Of a DNA stretch of 64,000 nucleotides, positions 11,536 through 23,600 are shown piece after piece. Every line of letters starts with the position of its first letter. Position 1 is the stretch's first letter. The position numbers and the translations under genes were made by a program. The stretch is from Elephas maximus indicus (lineage: Eukaryota > Chordata > Mammalia > Proboscidea > Elephantidae), in NCBI RefSeq assembly GCF_024166365.1, contig NC_064825.1, forward strand, positions 107,336,480-107,400,479. The letters are read 5' to 3'. A model generated the notes under the pieces. The model saw nothing but the letters and a program-made list of their open reading frames with translations, was not told the origin of the DNA and did not search any database.

Positions 11536-11640
11536 ATTCTTTGGGGAGTATGGAAAAGCGAAGGAAAATGATAAATTCATCCTACCAGAGAAAACAAGAG
11601 AATCATTTGAGGAAAACAAATCTGATTTCCTACTCAAGGT
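11536..11640 (+). promoter_or_regulatory. unit B promoter-proximal/exon 1 segment with splice donor
   Basis: A TAATT core with the O/E-like site ATTCTTTGGGGAGT lies at 11536-11549, and 89 nt later is the donor CAAG|GTAAGTGG with GT at 11639-11640. It is homologous to the segments in units A, D and E. Confidence 0.55.
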
Positions 11641-11960
11641 AAGTGGGTTAAAATTCTCTTTGATTCTAATTATCAGGTAGATTTCGGCCATTTACCATCA
11701 TTCCTAACACCTGAATGCAGATGCTATTATGGCCACTCACAAATTACCCCTTCGACTTCACAAACATTCATTTTCTCTTTTCTTAACTAGGGTTCCATGG
11801 AGCTCTATGGTGTTTTTAGGACATTAAATCCTATAAATTAAGAGTGTGCCCCAACTCTATTTGTTTTATAGGAGCTGATATTGGCATTTGATTACTGCAG
11901 GTGAAGAGGGAACTGGAAATACTTGAAAATTCAGCACCAATTTAATTTACTAAAATCTAT
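11641..11960 (+). other. first part of inferred intron, unit B
   Basis: Non-coding and homologous to the same part of units A, D and E. No gene is seen. Confidence 0.5.
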
Positions 11961-11964
11961 TAGG

Positions 11965-12215
11965 ATTAGACATATTTGAGTGCTTCATCAGGAAAGATCA
12001 AATGCTAGAAAAGGACATCACATTTGGTCAAGTGGAGGGTCAACAAAAGGAAGGAACTCTCAATGGGATGGATTGACACAATAGTCATACCAATAATGCA
12101 CTCTAACATACCAACAATTATAAAGATGGAAAAGGAATGGACGTCATTTTGCTCTGTTATACATGGCGTCACCATAAGTCAGAGCCAATTTGACAGCAAC
12201 AAGCAGCAACATCAA
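11965..12215 (+). mobile_element. RTE/BovB-type LINE 3' end, unit B copy
   Basis: Same insertion as 3127-3390, with a shared position and a tail near GTCACCATAAGTCAGAGCCA. An in-frame 86-codon open frame across it is a chance product of the tail, not a gene. Confidence 0.7.
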
Positions 12216-13434
12216 ATTAAGGTTAGCATTACCAGATATAATATAGAACTTCCAGGCACAACTGAATTTCAGCAAAATATATAATTTTTTTGTTAGAATT
12301 ATGCCCAAGACAATATTAAATAAATAAATATTTTTTCGGTATGAGAGTGTCCAATGAAATATTTGTTAAAAAGTGAATATTGTTAGTACAGGTGTGCCCC
12401 ATGCAACATTTGTGATATTTTGAACATTTTTTACGTAAAATTTCCCATAAAAAAACACCATTTTTTGGTTGTTAATGGTGATAATATTGTTTGTTTTTGC
12501 TCTTTGTTTTCCCTAGTAGTTTCTTTACTAATGGGTTTGATTTTTCAGTATGGGCAATTTAAACTGATGGAGCGGACTGAAAAATACAGTGTTTTTTACG
12601 AGTTATGGAGTTATGAAGAACTCCTCGAACCTAAAGTAATTCCTACCTGATACTACCATGTTTGAGGACTGAAAAATAGTTTATCTGTACACTTGTATAT
12701 TCTTTCTTCTCTAGTGATGATCACTACTCAGAGATATGAAAAATGTACACATTTCGATGTCCAGGACAGATTAGAGGTATTCTTTTCCAAAAAGGTAAAA
12801 ACTAGACTTTTTCCGAGAGAGTTAGTAAACGATACTGAAGATGTTCATAGGTTCAATAAACATTAGAATAATTGTTAGAGAATATTGAAAATTTAAAAGT
12901 CATAGAATGGGAAGCAAAAATCTGAATTCTTTACCTCAATCCAGTATTCTACAGGAAAATCCTATGATTTCAGGCTTTGTGATACAGCAAATTTGAGATA
13001 AAATTTTCAAAAGAACATAGGTTTATAGTTCTTATTCTGTGAGGCAAGAAGGACCTGGAAAAAAGATTGGAGCTGAGGGCAGAAATAACAGAAAACTTAT
13101 CTAAAAAAAGAAGGAACAGAGGTGACTCACCAATCTCCAGTATCACCCTGCCTCCCAATCTCCTGGTTCAGGCTGACAAAATCAGCCCCAAAATTAGCAT
13201 ATTTCTAGGATTACTGCTATTCTCCTGAAAATTCCATCCAGCCTAGGGATCAAAGTCATCCTTACAAACATCTGTCTGTACTCCAGCTCTGAACTTCAGC
13301 TAGTCCATACTGTAGACTTAGATCTTGCCGGGGACCCCTAGAAGTTTCTAATAGTTGTGCAGACTAAGCATGGACATTATACCACATGATAATAATTATA
13401 TCATGGGTTTTATATCAGTGAATATATCAGTAGA
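12216..13434 (+). other. rest of inferred intron, unit B
   Basis: Non-coding and collinear with 58906-60065 of unit E. At about 13430 the alignment jumps to about 62085 of unit E, so about 2 kb present in E is absent here. Confidence 0.5.
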
Positions 13435-13635
13435 GATTCTAGACTAAGACAAGCTGGGAAAAAATGTGCAGTGATCAAATTCTGAAAATCAGCCAGTGAA
13501 AACCATATGGATCACAAGGGTCTAATCCAAAACAGATCATGGGAGTGGTGTAATAACGGGCTGTGTTTTGTTCCGTTGTGCTTGTGATCACTGTGAGTCC
13601 AGGCTAAGTCAATGACAGATAACAACAACAAAAGA
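13435..13635 (+). mobile_element. short RTE-derived non-autonomous element
   Basis: The head, TTCTAGACTAAGACAAGCTG, resembles the 5' region of the RTE at about 17180-17290. The tail runs through a GTTTTGTTCCGTTGTGC-like segment to an ATAACAACAACAAA run, like the RTE 3' end. This suggests an internally deleted, non-autonomous copy. The counterpart is at 61940-62285. Confidence 0.5.
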
Positions 13636-13711
13636 CATGAAAAAAAGTTCCATTGCTCCTAAAATATTATAACTTGTTTAGACAATACTACATGAAAGCT
13701 AATACCAAACT

Positions 13712-13745
13712 CTCTGTTTCTTCCCAGAAAAGATAACTGGAACAA
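13712..13745 (+). promoter_or_regulatory. splice acceptor and 5' UTR of OR B coding exon
   Basis: A CTCTGTTTCTTCCCAG acceptor ends at 13727, 18 nt before ATG 13746. The acceptor remains intact although the receptor frame is broken. Confidence 0.6.
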
Positions 13746-14668
13746 ATGGGCCAACAGAATCTAACAGTACTGACTGAATTCATTCTAACTGGAGTCACGA
13801 GGCACCCCAAGTTGCAGTACCCGCTTTTCGGGGTGTTTCTCCTCATCTACATGATCACAGTGGTGGGCAACCTGGGCATGATCATCTTGACCAAGATGAA
13901 TTCCTGCCTGCACACACCTATGTATTTTTTCATCAGACACCTGGCCTTCATTGATCTTGGTAATTCTACTGTCATTTGTCCCAAGATGTTAGTAAATTTT
14001 GTTGTGGATAAAAATACCATTTCCTATTATGCATGTGCCACACAGATGGCTTTCTTCATTTTGTTCATTATCAGTGAACTTTTTATCCTTTCGGCCATGG
14101 CCTATGACCGCTATGTGGCTGTCTGTAACCCTCTGCTCTACAATGTTATCATGTCCCAAAGACTTTGTCATGTGCTTGTGGGCATTCCATATCTTTACAG
14201 TACCTTTCAGTCTCTGGTGTTCACCATTAAGACTTTTACATCCATCTTCTGTGGTTCTAATGTCATCAGTCATTTCTACTGTGATGATGTTCCCTTGCTA
14301 TCTATGTTTTGCTCAAATTCACAAGAAATAGAATTGATGCTCATAATATTTTCAGCATTTAATTTGATATCTTCCCTCCTGGTTGTCCTGCTGTCCTATC
14401 TGCTGATTCTGATAGCTGTATTTAGAATGCATTCTGCTGAGGGCAGGAAAAAAGCTTTCTCCACATGTGGTTCTCATCTGGCAATGGTGGTTGTGTTTTA
14501 TGGGACTTTGTTATTTATGTATGTGCAGCCCAAATCTGCTCACTCATATGATACTGACAAAATGGCCTCTGTGTTTTACACTTTAGTCATCCTATGCTTA
14601 ACCCTTTGATATATAGCTTGAGGAACAAAGAGGTAAAAAGTGCCTTCCATAGGGTTTTTAAAAATTGA
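13746..14668 (+). pseudogene. olfactory receptor B, OR8K5-like, frameshifted near the end
   Basis: The frame is an ordinary OR to residue 281: GN in TM1, LHTPMYFF, the disulfide Cys97, [22 protein letters not shown]. It then loses one base near 14590, where paralogues read GTCATxCCTATG. The shifted frame stops at 14609 after 287 aa, without [12 protein letters not shown]. The expected tail is still readable in the next frame to a stop at 14666-14668, five codons earlier than in E. It is therefore either a recent pseudogene or a sequencing error in one base. TM7 and the C-tail are needed for folding and G-protein coupling, so the 287-aa form should not work. It differs from E at about 34 positions. 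Confidence 0.8.
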
Positions 14669-15364
14669 TGTCAACTTTACATATAATATTCAATATTCAA
14701 CCTTGTTTTAGTAAAAAATGCCAAAGGCAATGTCACTTGATAATATTTTTAATAGATATAAATGAATTCCTTTTGGTTCTAAGGCACAGGCTAATTATAA
14801 GTCAGATACCATTAGATTGTTTATAGTAAGACAAATTAATCCTTTTTTACATCACAAATTAAGAGTCGTTTCTTTCCCAAAGTTTCTTGCTTCCTACGCA
14901 TTGCTTACTTATATGATTTTATAGACCCTCAAACTTCCAAAAAAAAAAAAAAAATTTTTTTTCATACTTCCACAATGATAAATTTGAATACACTCTTGAT
15001 CAATAAAATATGGGATTGTTTCTGTCAGTTTTTTTAAGGACAAGCATCTTCTCAATTGTTTTACCATTGCATTTTCTAAACCTGCAGCACCAGCATAAAC
15101 AAAGTTACAATCAAAGAGTTCTTATGTCCTATTAACACATGAATAATTTATGTGTCCTTTTGTTATCAATCAATTCTACTGTGAAAATAAATTCTTAGCT
15201 ATTATGTACTAAATCATGTGAAGAGAACTAATTTTCATTTGTTAGTATTTAATTTGATTTCTTTCTTCTCTGCTTTGCTTTGGCATAGATAGTGCCCTAA
15301 GAGAATATTTTAAACTGGTAAATAAGAAGCTAGTAAACAAGCAGTCAAATAAATTTTAGCATAA
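14669..15364 (+). other. 3' flank of OR B
   Basis: Homologous to 63340-63975. It includes an A run then a T run near 14940-14962 and a candidate polyadenylation hexamer AATAAA at 15002-15007. No gene is seen. Confidence 0.5.
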
Positions 15365-16490
15365 TTGATGGCTTTAATAGACAAAAATTTATTCTCTCAT
15401 TGTCTAGTAGTTCAAAAGTCTGAATTCAGGACATGAACTCCAGGGGAAGGCTCTCTGTCAGCTCTAGAGGAAGGTCTTTGTCATCAATCTTCCCCTTTCA
15501 GACACATAGAGTTAATTGTGCTTGTGGAACAAAAGAACTGTTAAAAAATTACCATCTAGAAGTTGGATAAACAAGAATCATACCCTAACAACACGAGATA
15601 AGGTTGAAATAACCCATGAATTACTATCTCCTTCTTAGTGTTTTTCTAATTCCTTCCACCTTTACAGGCTCTGCATGAGCAGAAGAACAAAATGTGACCA
15701 CTGTTTAACCCTCCTTAGCCTACTGAAGATGGTGATGTAGTGTCAAAGATCAGTGCGCTTGCACTATATAATATAATAAATGATGCCAAGGGCTGCCAAG
15801 AGAGCTCCATCTTGAATATCAGTGGTTTCCATCTTGGTTTCCAGATGCACATGCAACCTAATTAGTATGCACCACCGTTCTGAGAAGTACCCACCCCTTG
15901 AAAGAAATCCAGTAAATATTCATTACTCTTTTGTCTCCACCGAACCCGTATAAGCCCTATCTTTGCTTCCCTTTTCAAGTCAGTCTTTTAGAGAGGCATA
16001 AGTCCCCACTGACTCCTTTTACTTGTCACAAGTAAAATAAACCTGTTAAAGCTGAACCCAAAATGTTTCCGCTGTGTATTTTTAGAAGAGGAAAACAAGA
16101 ACCCACTGAGTCTGGAGGGCCTAACATTCCATTGCTGGTAACACCTGGGCTAGGAACTTCTCAGTACAGGGGTTGTGAGTCCAAAGGACACACACTGCTC
16201 CTATCACTAGATTCTTGGTGGTATGAGGTCCCCCAACTCTCTGTTCACTTCTTTCTGTTATATCTCAAAAGAGATTGACTCAAGACACAACCTCATCTTG
16301 TAGATTGAGTCCTGCCTCATTAATGTAACTGCCTCTAATCTTGCCTCATTAACATCATAGAGGCAGGATTCACAACACACAGGAAAATCACAGCAGATAA
16401 CAAAATGGTGGACAATCACACAATACTTGGAATCATGACCTAGTCAAGCTGACTGACTTTTTTTTGAGTGGGGCACAATTCAATCAATAA
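15365..16490 (-). mobile_element. old LTR fossil, minus strand, interrupted by a younger solo LTR
   Basis: Same LTR-like family as 925-1705 and 33936-34411, with the plus strand showing AATTTATTCTCTCATTGTCT and, after the interruption, GGGGTTGTGAGTCC and ACATCATAGAGGCAGGATT-like parts. It is a broken fossil with no coding. A second LTR has inserted into it at about 15540-16143. Confidence 0.55.
15540..16143 (+). mobile_element. solo LTR of an endogenous retrovirus, nested
   Basis: About 600 bp bounded by TGTTAA and TAACA, containing a TATA-like GTATAAGCCC near 15948 and a polyadenylation hexamer AATAAA near 16036 ahead of a short 3' part. This layout fits a retroviral LTR (U3-R-U5), and no internal genes are attached. 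It interrupts the older LTR, so it is the younger of the two. It is a fossil, and the family is not named with certainty. Confidence 0.5.
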
Positions 16491-16985
16491 CATTGAGTAA
16501 TATCAACATATCTTATCCCATCTGTTAATTTTGGTTTAGCTTTCACAGACATTTGGGCCAAAAAGAGAAATTAAGAAGCAAAGTATAACGACATTGGCTT
16601 TTATATTTGTTTATACATTTATCTTTACCAATGTTATTTATTTTGCCTTACTATTTATTGTCCTTTCATTTCATCCTATAGACCTTCCTTCATTTTAGGG
16701 TAATTTTGTCAGGCATGTAATTCTATGTCAAAATATTTATCCTAGCACTTTAAACATGTAATCCCACTGCCTTTAAACCTCCATGTTTTCTGCTGAGAAA
16801 TAAAATGTTAATCTTACTGAAATTCCATGTGTGCGATCAGTTGCAGCTCACTTTCAGCTTTCAAAATTCTTCATCTTTACAGTTTGATTATAATTTGTCT
16901 AAACATGTATTTATCCTACCTGAGATGAATTTAACTTTGGGGTAATCAAAATAATGTATTTTACCCAACTTCAAAAGGTTTAAAT
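16491..16985 (-). mobile_element. old LINE-1 fragment (ORF1 region)
   Basis: The plus strand between about 16610 and 16960 reads CTCCATGTTTTCTGCTGAGA, then AGTTTGATTATAATTTGTCT. This pattern is the reverse complement of the C-terminal part of mammalian L1 ORF1. It is highly decayed. The first 120 bp are unassigned. Confidence 0.55.
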
Positions 16986-18735
16986 CATTATTTGACAGAT
17001 GAGGGGTGGTCACAGCAACACGCAAGCTGCCACAGTAAGACAAACTGACAGATGAGTAGTGGTGTACTAACTAGTCCTACTGTGGTGGCTTGTGAGTTGC
17101 TGTAATGCTAGATGTTATGCCACTGGTATTTCAAACACTATCAGGGTCACCCATGGTGGACAAGTTTCAACAGAACTTCCAGTCTAAAACTGAATAGGAA
17201 GAAGGATCTCATGATCTACTTCTGAAAACATTGACAGATGAAAACCTTGTGAATAGTAGTGGGACATTGTCTGATATAGTGCCAGATGATGAGCCCCTCA
17301 GATTTGAAATCACTCAAAATATGACTAAGGAAGAGCTGCTACCTTAAATACAGTCAACCTTAATGATGTGGGTGGAGTAGAGTTTTTAGGAGCTTCATTT
17401 GCTCATGTGGGGAGATCCAAAATGAGAAGAAACAGCTGCAAAAATCCATTAATAAACTATAATGTGGAGTGTATAAAGTATGAAACTAAGAGAACTAGAA
17501 GTCATCTAAAATGAGATGGAACACATAAAAATCAATATCTTAGGCATTAATGAGCTGAAATGGACTGTTATCAGCCATTTTAAATTGTACAATTGTATGG
17601 TCTACTATGCCAGGAATGACAAACTGAAGCAAAATGGCATCACATCCATTTTCAAAAAGAACATTTCAAGAGCTATCCTGAAGTTTAACACTGCCTGTGT
17701 TAGGATAATATCTATATACCTACAATGAAGACCAGTTAATATCAATATTATTCAAATTTATGCACCAACCACTAATGCCAAAGATGAAGAAATTGAAGAT
17801 TTTTATCAATTTCTCTATCTGAAATTGATCAAATATGCAATCAAGATGCATTGATCATTATTAATGATTGGAATGCAAAAGTTGGAAACCAAGAAGGATA
17901 AAAAAAAAAAATAGGCAATTGGAAAATAGGGCCTTGGTGACAGAAACAACACTAGAGATCCCATGATAAAATTTTAAGAGGTCAATGACTTATTCATTGT
18001 GAATACCTTTTTTCAGAAATATAAACAGTGACTATACACATGGACTTCACTGGATGGAATATATAGAAATCAAATAGACTACATCTGTGAGAAGAGATGA
18101 TGGAGAAGCTCAATTTCATCAGTCAGAACATAGCCACTGGCCATCTGTGGAAAATACTACCAATTGCTCATTTGCAAGTTCAAGTTGAAGCTGAAGAAAA
18201 TTAAAACAAGTCTACAAGAGCCAAAATATGACTTTGAATATATCCCACCTGAATTTAGAGACCATCTCAAGAATACATTTGACCCTCTAAGAATTAATGA
18301 TGAAAGACCAGAAGAGTTGTGGGATGACATCAAGGACATAATGCTCAAGGAAAGAAAAGGTCATTAAAAAGACAGGAAAGATAGGGGGGGGAAAAAAAAA
18401 AAAAGGATGTCAGAAGTGACACTGAAACTTGCCCTTGAATGTAGAGCAGCTAAAGCTAATGGAAGAAATAATGAAGGAAAAGAGGGGAACATAAGATTTC
18501 AAAGAGCAGCTTGAGAAGACATAAAGTATTGTAAACTAATGTTTAAAGAAAGAGATAGACTTAAAAAGGGACTTTGCAAATGAAACTAGAACTTAAAGAT
18601 TTGGAAAATTCTGTGCTACAAACTAAGGGAATGTGTCCTGGAATTCTTTCATCAAGAAAGTGTCTACACAATGTTTTGCGAAAGACATTATATCTGTGAC
18701 AAATGGATCTAATCAACCATCCTAGCAGAAATTCC
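16986..18735 (+). mobile_element. RTE/BovB-type LINE, 5' half with endonuclease
   Basis: Broken reading frames encode the APE-type endonuclease. A stretch INILGINELKWT is at about 17525-17560, and IQIYAPTTNAKDEEIEDF follows near 17750-17800 and a DWNAKVGN-like stretch near 17865. A linker, KYDFEYIPPEFRDHLKN, lies near 18227. This matches the RTE/BovB endonuclease and the linker before the reverse transcriptase. There are several stops and frameshifts. The element has no 3' end here, which is abnormal for a LINE; a matching reverse transcriptase half begins at 29285 on the same strand. Confidence 0.8.
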
Positions 18736-19130
18736 TCCAGCTTAGATTGAAAGGGACAGAGACAGGACAAAAGGAAGGAAAGTTGTCTACCTCCTGGAAT
18801 TTTACAGAAAGGAAGCAGGTCAATGGATCAAGTTGGTTTCAAATATCTGTTGTCCTTCAAGAAAAAGAAGGCACATTTCTTCTAAGTTCAAAGATCAGCA
18901 GAACTGTTGGAGGTGGCTACATCTATTTCCAAGGATAGAGCTACTCCCTCCCAGGTTTCAAAAGAGGGAAAAAATTGCCTCTTGATTTACAAAGAGTCAG
19001 GTCTCAACCACCTCCTTTCTGAAGCGTGAGGCTAACATTCTGGTAGGCCAAGAGGATGGGGCAGCCACTCAAAGCTGGCGGCTCTGGGCTACCATGTTGA
19101 AGAACAGGAGATTGGAGCTAATAAAACATT
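18736..19130. other. unassigned stretch
   Basis: Non-repetitive as far as I can see, with no supported gene. The open frame at 18747-18938 has no domain. Confidence 0.3.
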
Positions 19131-19189
19131 ATTTATCACTCACTTAGTGATGTGGATCTGAAGAAATCTGACATTAATTTCAAATGCTG

Positions 19190-19285
19190 TAGTGGTGATT
19201 CTTTGACTTTAGGCAAATTATATAGTTTAACTGGGATCAGTGTACTCTGCCTATGGGAATAGTAATATTTACCTCATAGTCCCTG
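19190..19285 (+). repeat. MIR SINE remnant
   Basis: The order 'ctttaggcaaattatatag', 'ggaatagtaatatttacctc' follows the conserved core and 3' part of MIR. It lies at the start of unit C and corresponds to the MIR remnants before units B and E. Confidence 0.65.
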
Positions 19286-19309
19286 GGTTGTGCTCTTTGT
19301 TTGCAATTG

Positions 19310-19482
19310 ACTACTAACCTAAGGTTTGTGGTTTGTACCTAACAAGCTACATCAAGAAGAAAGGACTCACAATTTGCTCCTATAAAGAATACAGTCAAGA
19401 AAACCTTGTGGAGCAATCCTACTGTGAGACACGTGGGGTCACCATGAGTCACAATCCTCTCCAGGGGCTAGGTTTTGTTTAA
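19310..19482 (+). repeat. AfroSINE-variant copy
   Basis: The middle, CTATAAAGAATACAGTCAAG, and tail, GGGGTCACCATGAGTCACAA, fit a diverged AfroSINE. Confidence 0.6.
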
Positions 19483-19673
19483 TATCTGCTTTATGTGAAT
19501 GGGTTAAATGATATAATGATAACGCAGTGTCTTTTAGACATTTTCTTTGAGTAATGAAGTTAAAATAAACCCTATGTCATAATAATAATGTCATTACATC
19601 CATAACGACTTTGCAAATGTTCCAGATTTATCAAGATTGAACTTACATCTGATTTTTTTTCCATTGTACCTTT

Positions 19674-20676
19674 TTTTTTTATAATAACTTTTATTAAGCT
19701 TCAAGTGAACGTTTACAAATCCAATCAGTCTGTCACATATAAGTTTACATACATCTCACTCCCTACTCCCACTTACTCTCCCCGTCTTGAGTCAGCCCTT
19801 TCAGTCTCTCCTTTCTTGACAATTTTGCCGGCTTCCCTCTCTCTCTATCCTCCCATCCCCCCTCCAGACAAGAGTTGCCAACACAATCTCAAGTGTACAC
19901 CTGCTATAATTAGCTCACTCTTCATCAGCGTCTCTCTCCCACCCGCTGACCAGTCCCTTTCATGTCTGATGAGTTTTCTTCAGGGATGGTTCCTGTCCTG
20001 TGTCAACAGAAGGTCTGGAGAGCATGACCGCCGGGATTCCTCCAGTCTCAGTCAGACCATTAAGATTGGTCTTCTTATGAGAATTTGGGGTCTGCATCCC
20101 ACTGCTCTCCTGCTCCCTCAGGGGTCCTCTGCTGAGCTCCCTGTCAGGGCAGTCATCGATTGTGGCCGGGCACCAACTAGTTCTTCTGGTCTCAGGATGA
20201 TGTAGGTCTCTGGTTCATGTGGCCCTTTCTGTCTCTTGGGCTCTTAGTTGTCATGTGGGCTTGGTGTTCTTCATTTTCCTTTGCTCCAGGTGGGTTGAGA
20301 CCAATTGCTGCATCTTAGATGGCTGCTTGTTAGCATTTAAGACCCCAGACGCCACATTTCAAAGTGGGATGCAGAATGATTTCATAGTAGAATTATTTTG
20401 CCAGTTGACTTAGAAGTCCCCGCAAACCATGTTCCCCAGACCCCCGCGCTTGCTCCGCTGAGCTTTGAAGCATTCATTTTATCCCGGAAACTTCTTTGCT
20501 TTTGGTCCAGTCCAATTGAGCTGACCTTCCATGTATTGAGTGTTGTCTTTCCCTTCACCTAAAGCAGTTCTTATCTACTGATTAATCAATAAAAAACCCT
20601 CTCCCACCCTCCCTCCCTCCCCCCGTCGTAACCACAAAAGTATGTGTTCTTCTCAGGTTTACTATTTCTCAAGATC
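19674..20676 (-). other. LINE-1 3' UTR
   Basis: About 1.0 kb between the ORF2 stop and the tail. It contains a G-rich purine tract on the L1 strand (plus-strand C-rich run at about 20598-20625) of the kind seen in other mammalian L1 3' UTRs, and the polyadenylation hexamer AATAAA on the minus strand at 19690-19695. A 166-codon plus-strand open frame across 19705-20205 is an antisense shadow. Confidence 0.8.
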
Positions 20677-23600
20677 TTATAATAGTGGTCTTATACAATA
20701 TTTGTCCTTTTGCCTCTGACTCATTTCGCTCAGCATAATGCCTTCCAGGTTCCTCCATGTTATGAAATGTTTCAGAGATTCGTCACTGTTCTTTATCGAT
20801 GTGTAGTATTCCATTGTGTGAATATACCACAATTTATTTACCCATTCATCCGTTGATGGACACCTTGGTTGCTTCCAACTTTTTGCTATTGTAAACAGAG
20901 CTGCAATAAACATGGGTGTGCATATATCTGTTTGTATGAAGGCTCTTGTATCTCTAGGGTATATTCCGAGGAGTGGGATTTCTGGGTTGTATGGTAGTTC
21001 TATTTCTAACTGTTTAAGATAACGCCAGATAGATTTCCAAAGTGGTTGTACCATTTGACATTCCCACCAGCAGTGTATGAGAGTTCCAATCTCTCCGCAG
21101 CCTCTCCAACATTTATTATTTTGTGTTTTTTGGATTAATGCCAGCCTTGCTGGTGTGAGATGGAATCTCATCGTAGTTTTAATTTGCATTTCTCTAATGG
21201 CTAATGATCGAGAGCATTTTCTCATGTATCTGTTGGCTGCCTGAATATCTTCTTTAGAGAAATGTGTGTTCATATCCTTTGCCCACTTCTTGATTGGGTT
21301 GTTTGTCTTTTTGTGGTTGAGTTTTGACAGAATCATGTTGATTTTAGAGATCAGGCGCTGGTCGGAGATGTCATAGCTGAAAATTCTTTCCCAATCTGTA
21401 GGTGGTCTTTTTACTCTTTTGGTGAAGTCTTTAGATGAGCATAGGTGTTTGATTTTTAGGAGCTCCCAGTTATCGGGTTTCTCTTCATCATTTTTGGTAA
21501 TGTTTTGTATTCTGTTTATACCTTGTATTAGGGCTCCTAGGGTTGTCCCAATTTTTTCTTCCATGATCTTTATCGTTTTAGTCTTTATGTTTAGGTCTTT
21601 GATCCATTTGGAGTTAGTTTTTGTGCATGGTGTGAGGTATGGGTCCTGTTTCATTCTTTTGCAAATGGATATCCAGTTATGCCAGCACCATTTGTTAAAA
21701 AGGCTTTCTTTTCCCCAGTTAATTGACACTGGTCCTTTGTCAAATATCAGCTGCTCATACGTGGATGGATCTATGTCTGGGTTCTCAATTCTGTTCCGTT
21801 GGTCTATGTGTCTGTTGTTGTACCAATACCAGGCTGTTTTGACTACTGTGGCTGTATAATAGGTTCTGAAGCCAGGTAAGGTGAGGCCTCCCACTTTCTT
21901 CTTCTTTTTCAGTAGTGCTTTGCTTATCCGGGGCTTCTTTCCCTTCCATATGAAATTGGTGATTTGTTTCTCTATCCCCTTAAAATATGACATTGGAATT
22001 TGGATCGGAAGTGCGTTAAATGTATAGATGGCTTTTGGTAGAATAGACATTTTTACTATGTTAAGTCTTCCTATCCATGAGCAAGGTATGTTTTTCCACT
22101 TAAGTATGTCCTTTTGAATTTCTTGTAGTAGAGCTTTGTAGTTTTCTTTGTATAGGTCTTTTACATCCTTGGTAAGATTTATTCCTAAGTATCTTATCTT
22201 CTTGGGGGCTACTGTGAATGGTATTGATTTGGTTATTTCCTCTTCGGTGTTCTTTTTGTTGATGTAGAGGAATCCAAGTGATTTTTGTATGTTTATTTTA
22301 TAACCTGAGACTCTGCCAAACTCTTCTATTAGTTTCAGTAGTTTTCTGGAGGATTCCTTAGGGTTTTCTGTGTATATAATCATGTCATCTGCAAATAGTG
22401 ATAACTTTACTTCTTCCTTGCCAATCCGGATACCTTTTATTTCTTTGTCTAGCCTGATTGCCCTGGCTAAGACTTCCAACACGATGTTGAATAAGAGCGG
22501 TGATAAAGGGCATCCTTGTCTGGTTCCCGTTCTCAAGGGAAATGCTTTCAGGTTCTCTCCATTTAGAGTGATATTGGCTGTTGGCTTTGCATAGATGCCC
22601 TTTATTATGTTGAGGAATTTTCCTTCCATTCCTATTTTGGTAAGAGTTTTTATCATGAATGGGTGTTGGACTTTGTCAAATGCCTTTTCTGCATCAATTG
22701 ATAAGATCATGTGGTTTTTGTCTTTTGTTTTATTTATGTGATGGATTACATTAATGGTTTTTCTGATATTAAACCAGCCTTGCATACCTGGTATAAATCC
22801 CACTTGATCAGGGTGAATTATTTTTTTGATGTGTTGTTGGATTCTATTGGCTAGAATTTTGTTGAGGATTTTTGCATCAATGTTCATGAGGGATATAGGT
22901 CTATAATTTTCTTTTTTTGTAATGTCTTTACCTGGTTTTGGTACCAGGGAGATGGTGGCTTCATAGAATGAGTTGGGTAGTATTCCGTCATTTTCTATGC
23001 TTTGGAATACCTTTAGTAGTAGTGGTGTTAACTCTTCTCTGAAAATTTGGTAGAACTCTGCAGTGAAGCCGTCCGGGCCAGGACTTTTTTTTGTTGGGAG
23101 TTTTTTGATTACCGTTTCAATCTCTTTTTTTGTTATGGGTCTATTTAGTTGTTCTACTTCTGAATGTGTTAGTTTAGGTAGGTAGTGTTTTTCTAGGAAT
23201 TCATCCATTTCTTCTAGGTTTTCAAATTTGTTAGAGTACAATTTTTCATAATAATCTGAAATGATTCTTTTAATTTCATTTGGTTCTGTTGTAATGTGGT
23301 CCTTCTCATTTCTTATTCGGGTTATTTGTTTCCTTTCCTGTATTTCTTTAGTCAGTCTAGCCAATGGTTTATCAATTTTGTTAATTTTTTCAAAGAACCA
23401 GCTTTTGGCTTTGTTAATTCTTTCGATTGTTTTTCTGTTCTCTAATTCATTTAGTTCAGCTCTAATTTTTATTATTTGTTTTCTTCTGGTGCCTGATGGA
23501 TTCTTTTGTTGCTCACTTTCTATTTGTTCAAGTTGTAGGGACAGTTCTCTGATTTTGGCTCTTTCTTCTTTTTGTATGTGTGCATTTATTGATATAATTT

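Larger units (their letters stand above)
590..15370 (+). repeat. segmental duplication, left copy (OR units A and B)
   Basis: This block is collinear with 45613-64000. The shared order is an LTR fossil with two nested AfroSINEs, exon 1, an RTE tail, the OR coding exon, an old L1 3' end, an RTE fragment and a second old L1 3' end, followed by the second OR unit with the same exon 1, RTE tail and coding exon. Flanking sequence differs by roughly 7-15% by eye between copies. The right copy is longer mainly because of later insertions and because unit B lacks about 2 kb that unit E has before its coding exon. Units A and B are also similar to each other, so the pair itself came from an earlier tandem duplication. 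Confidence 0.85.

Noticed and set aside
17516-17728. A 70-codon frame that looks like a small gene
   Set aside because: It reads as part of the RTE endonuclease and continues in broken frames on either side.
19705-20205. A 166-codon plus-strand frame
   Set aside because: Antisense to the LINE-1 3' UTR, with no domain.
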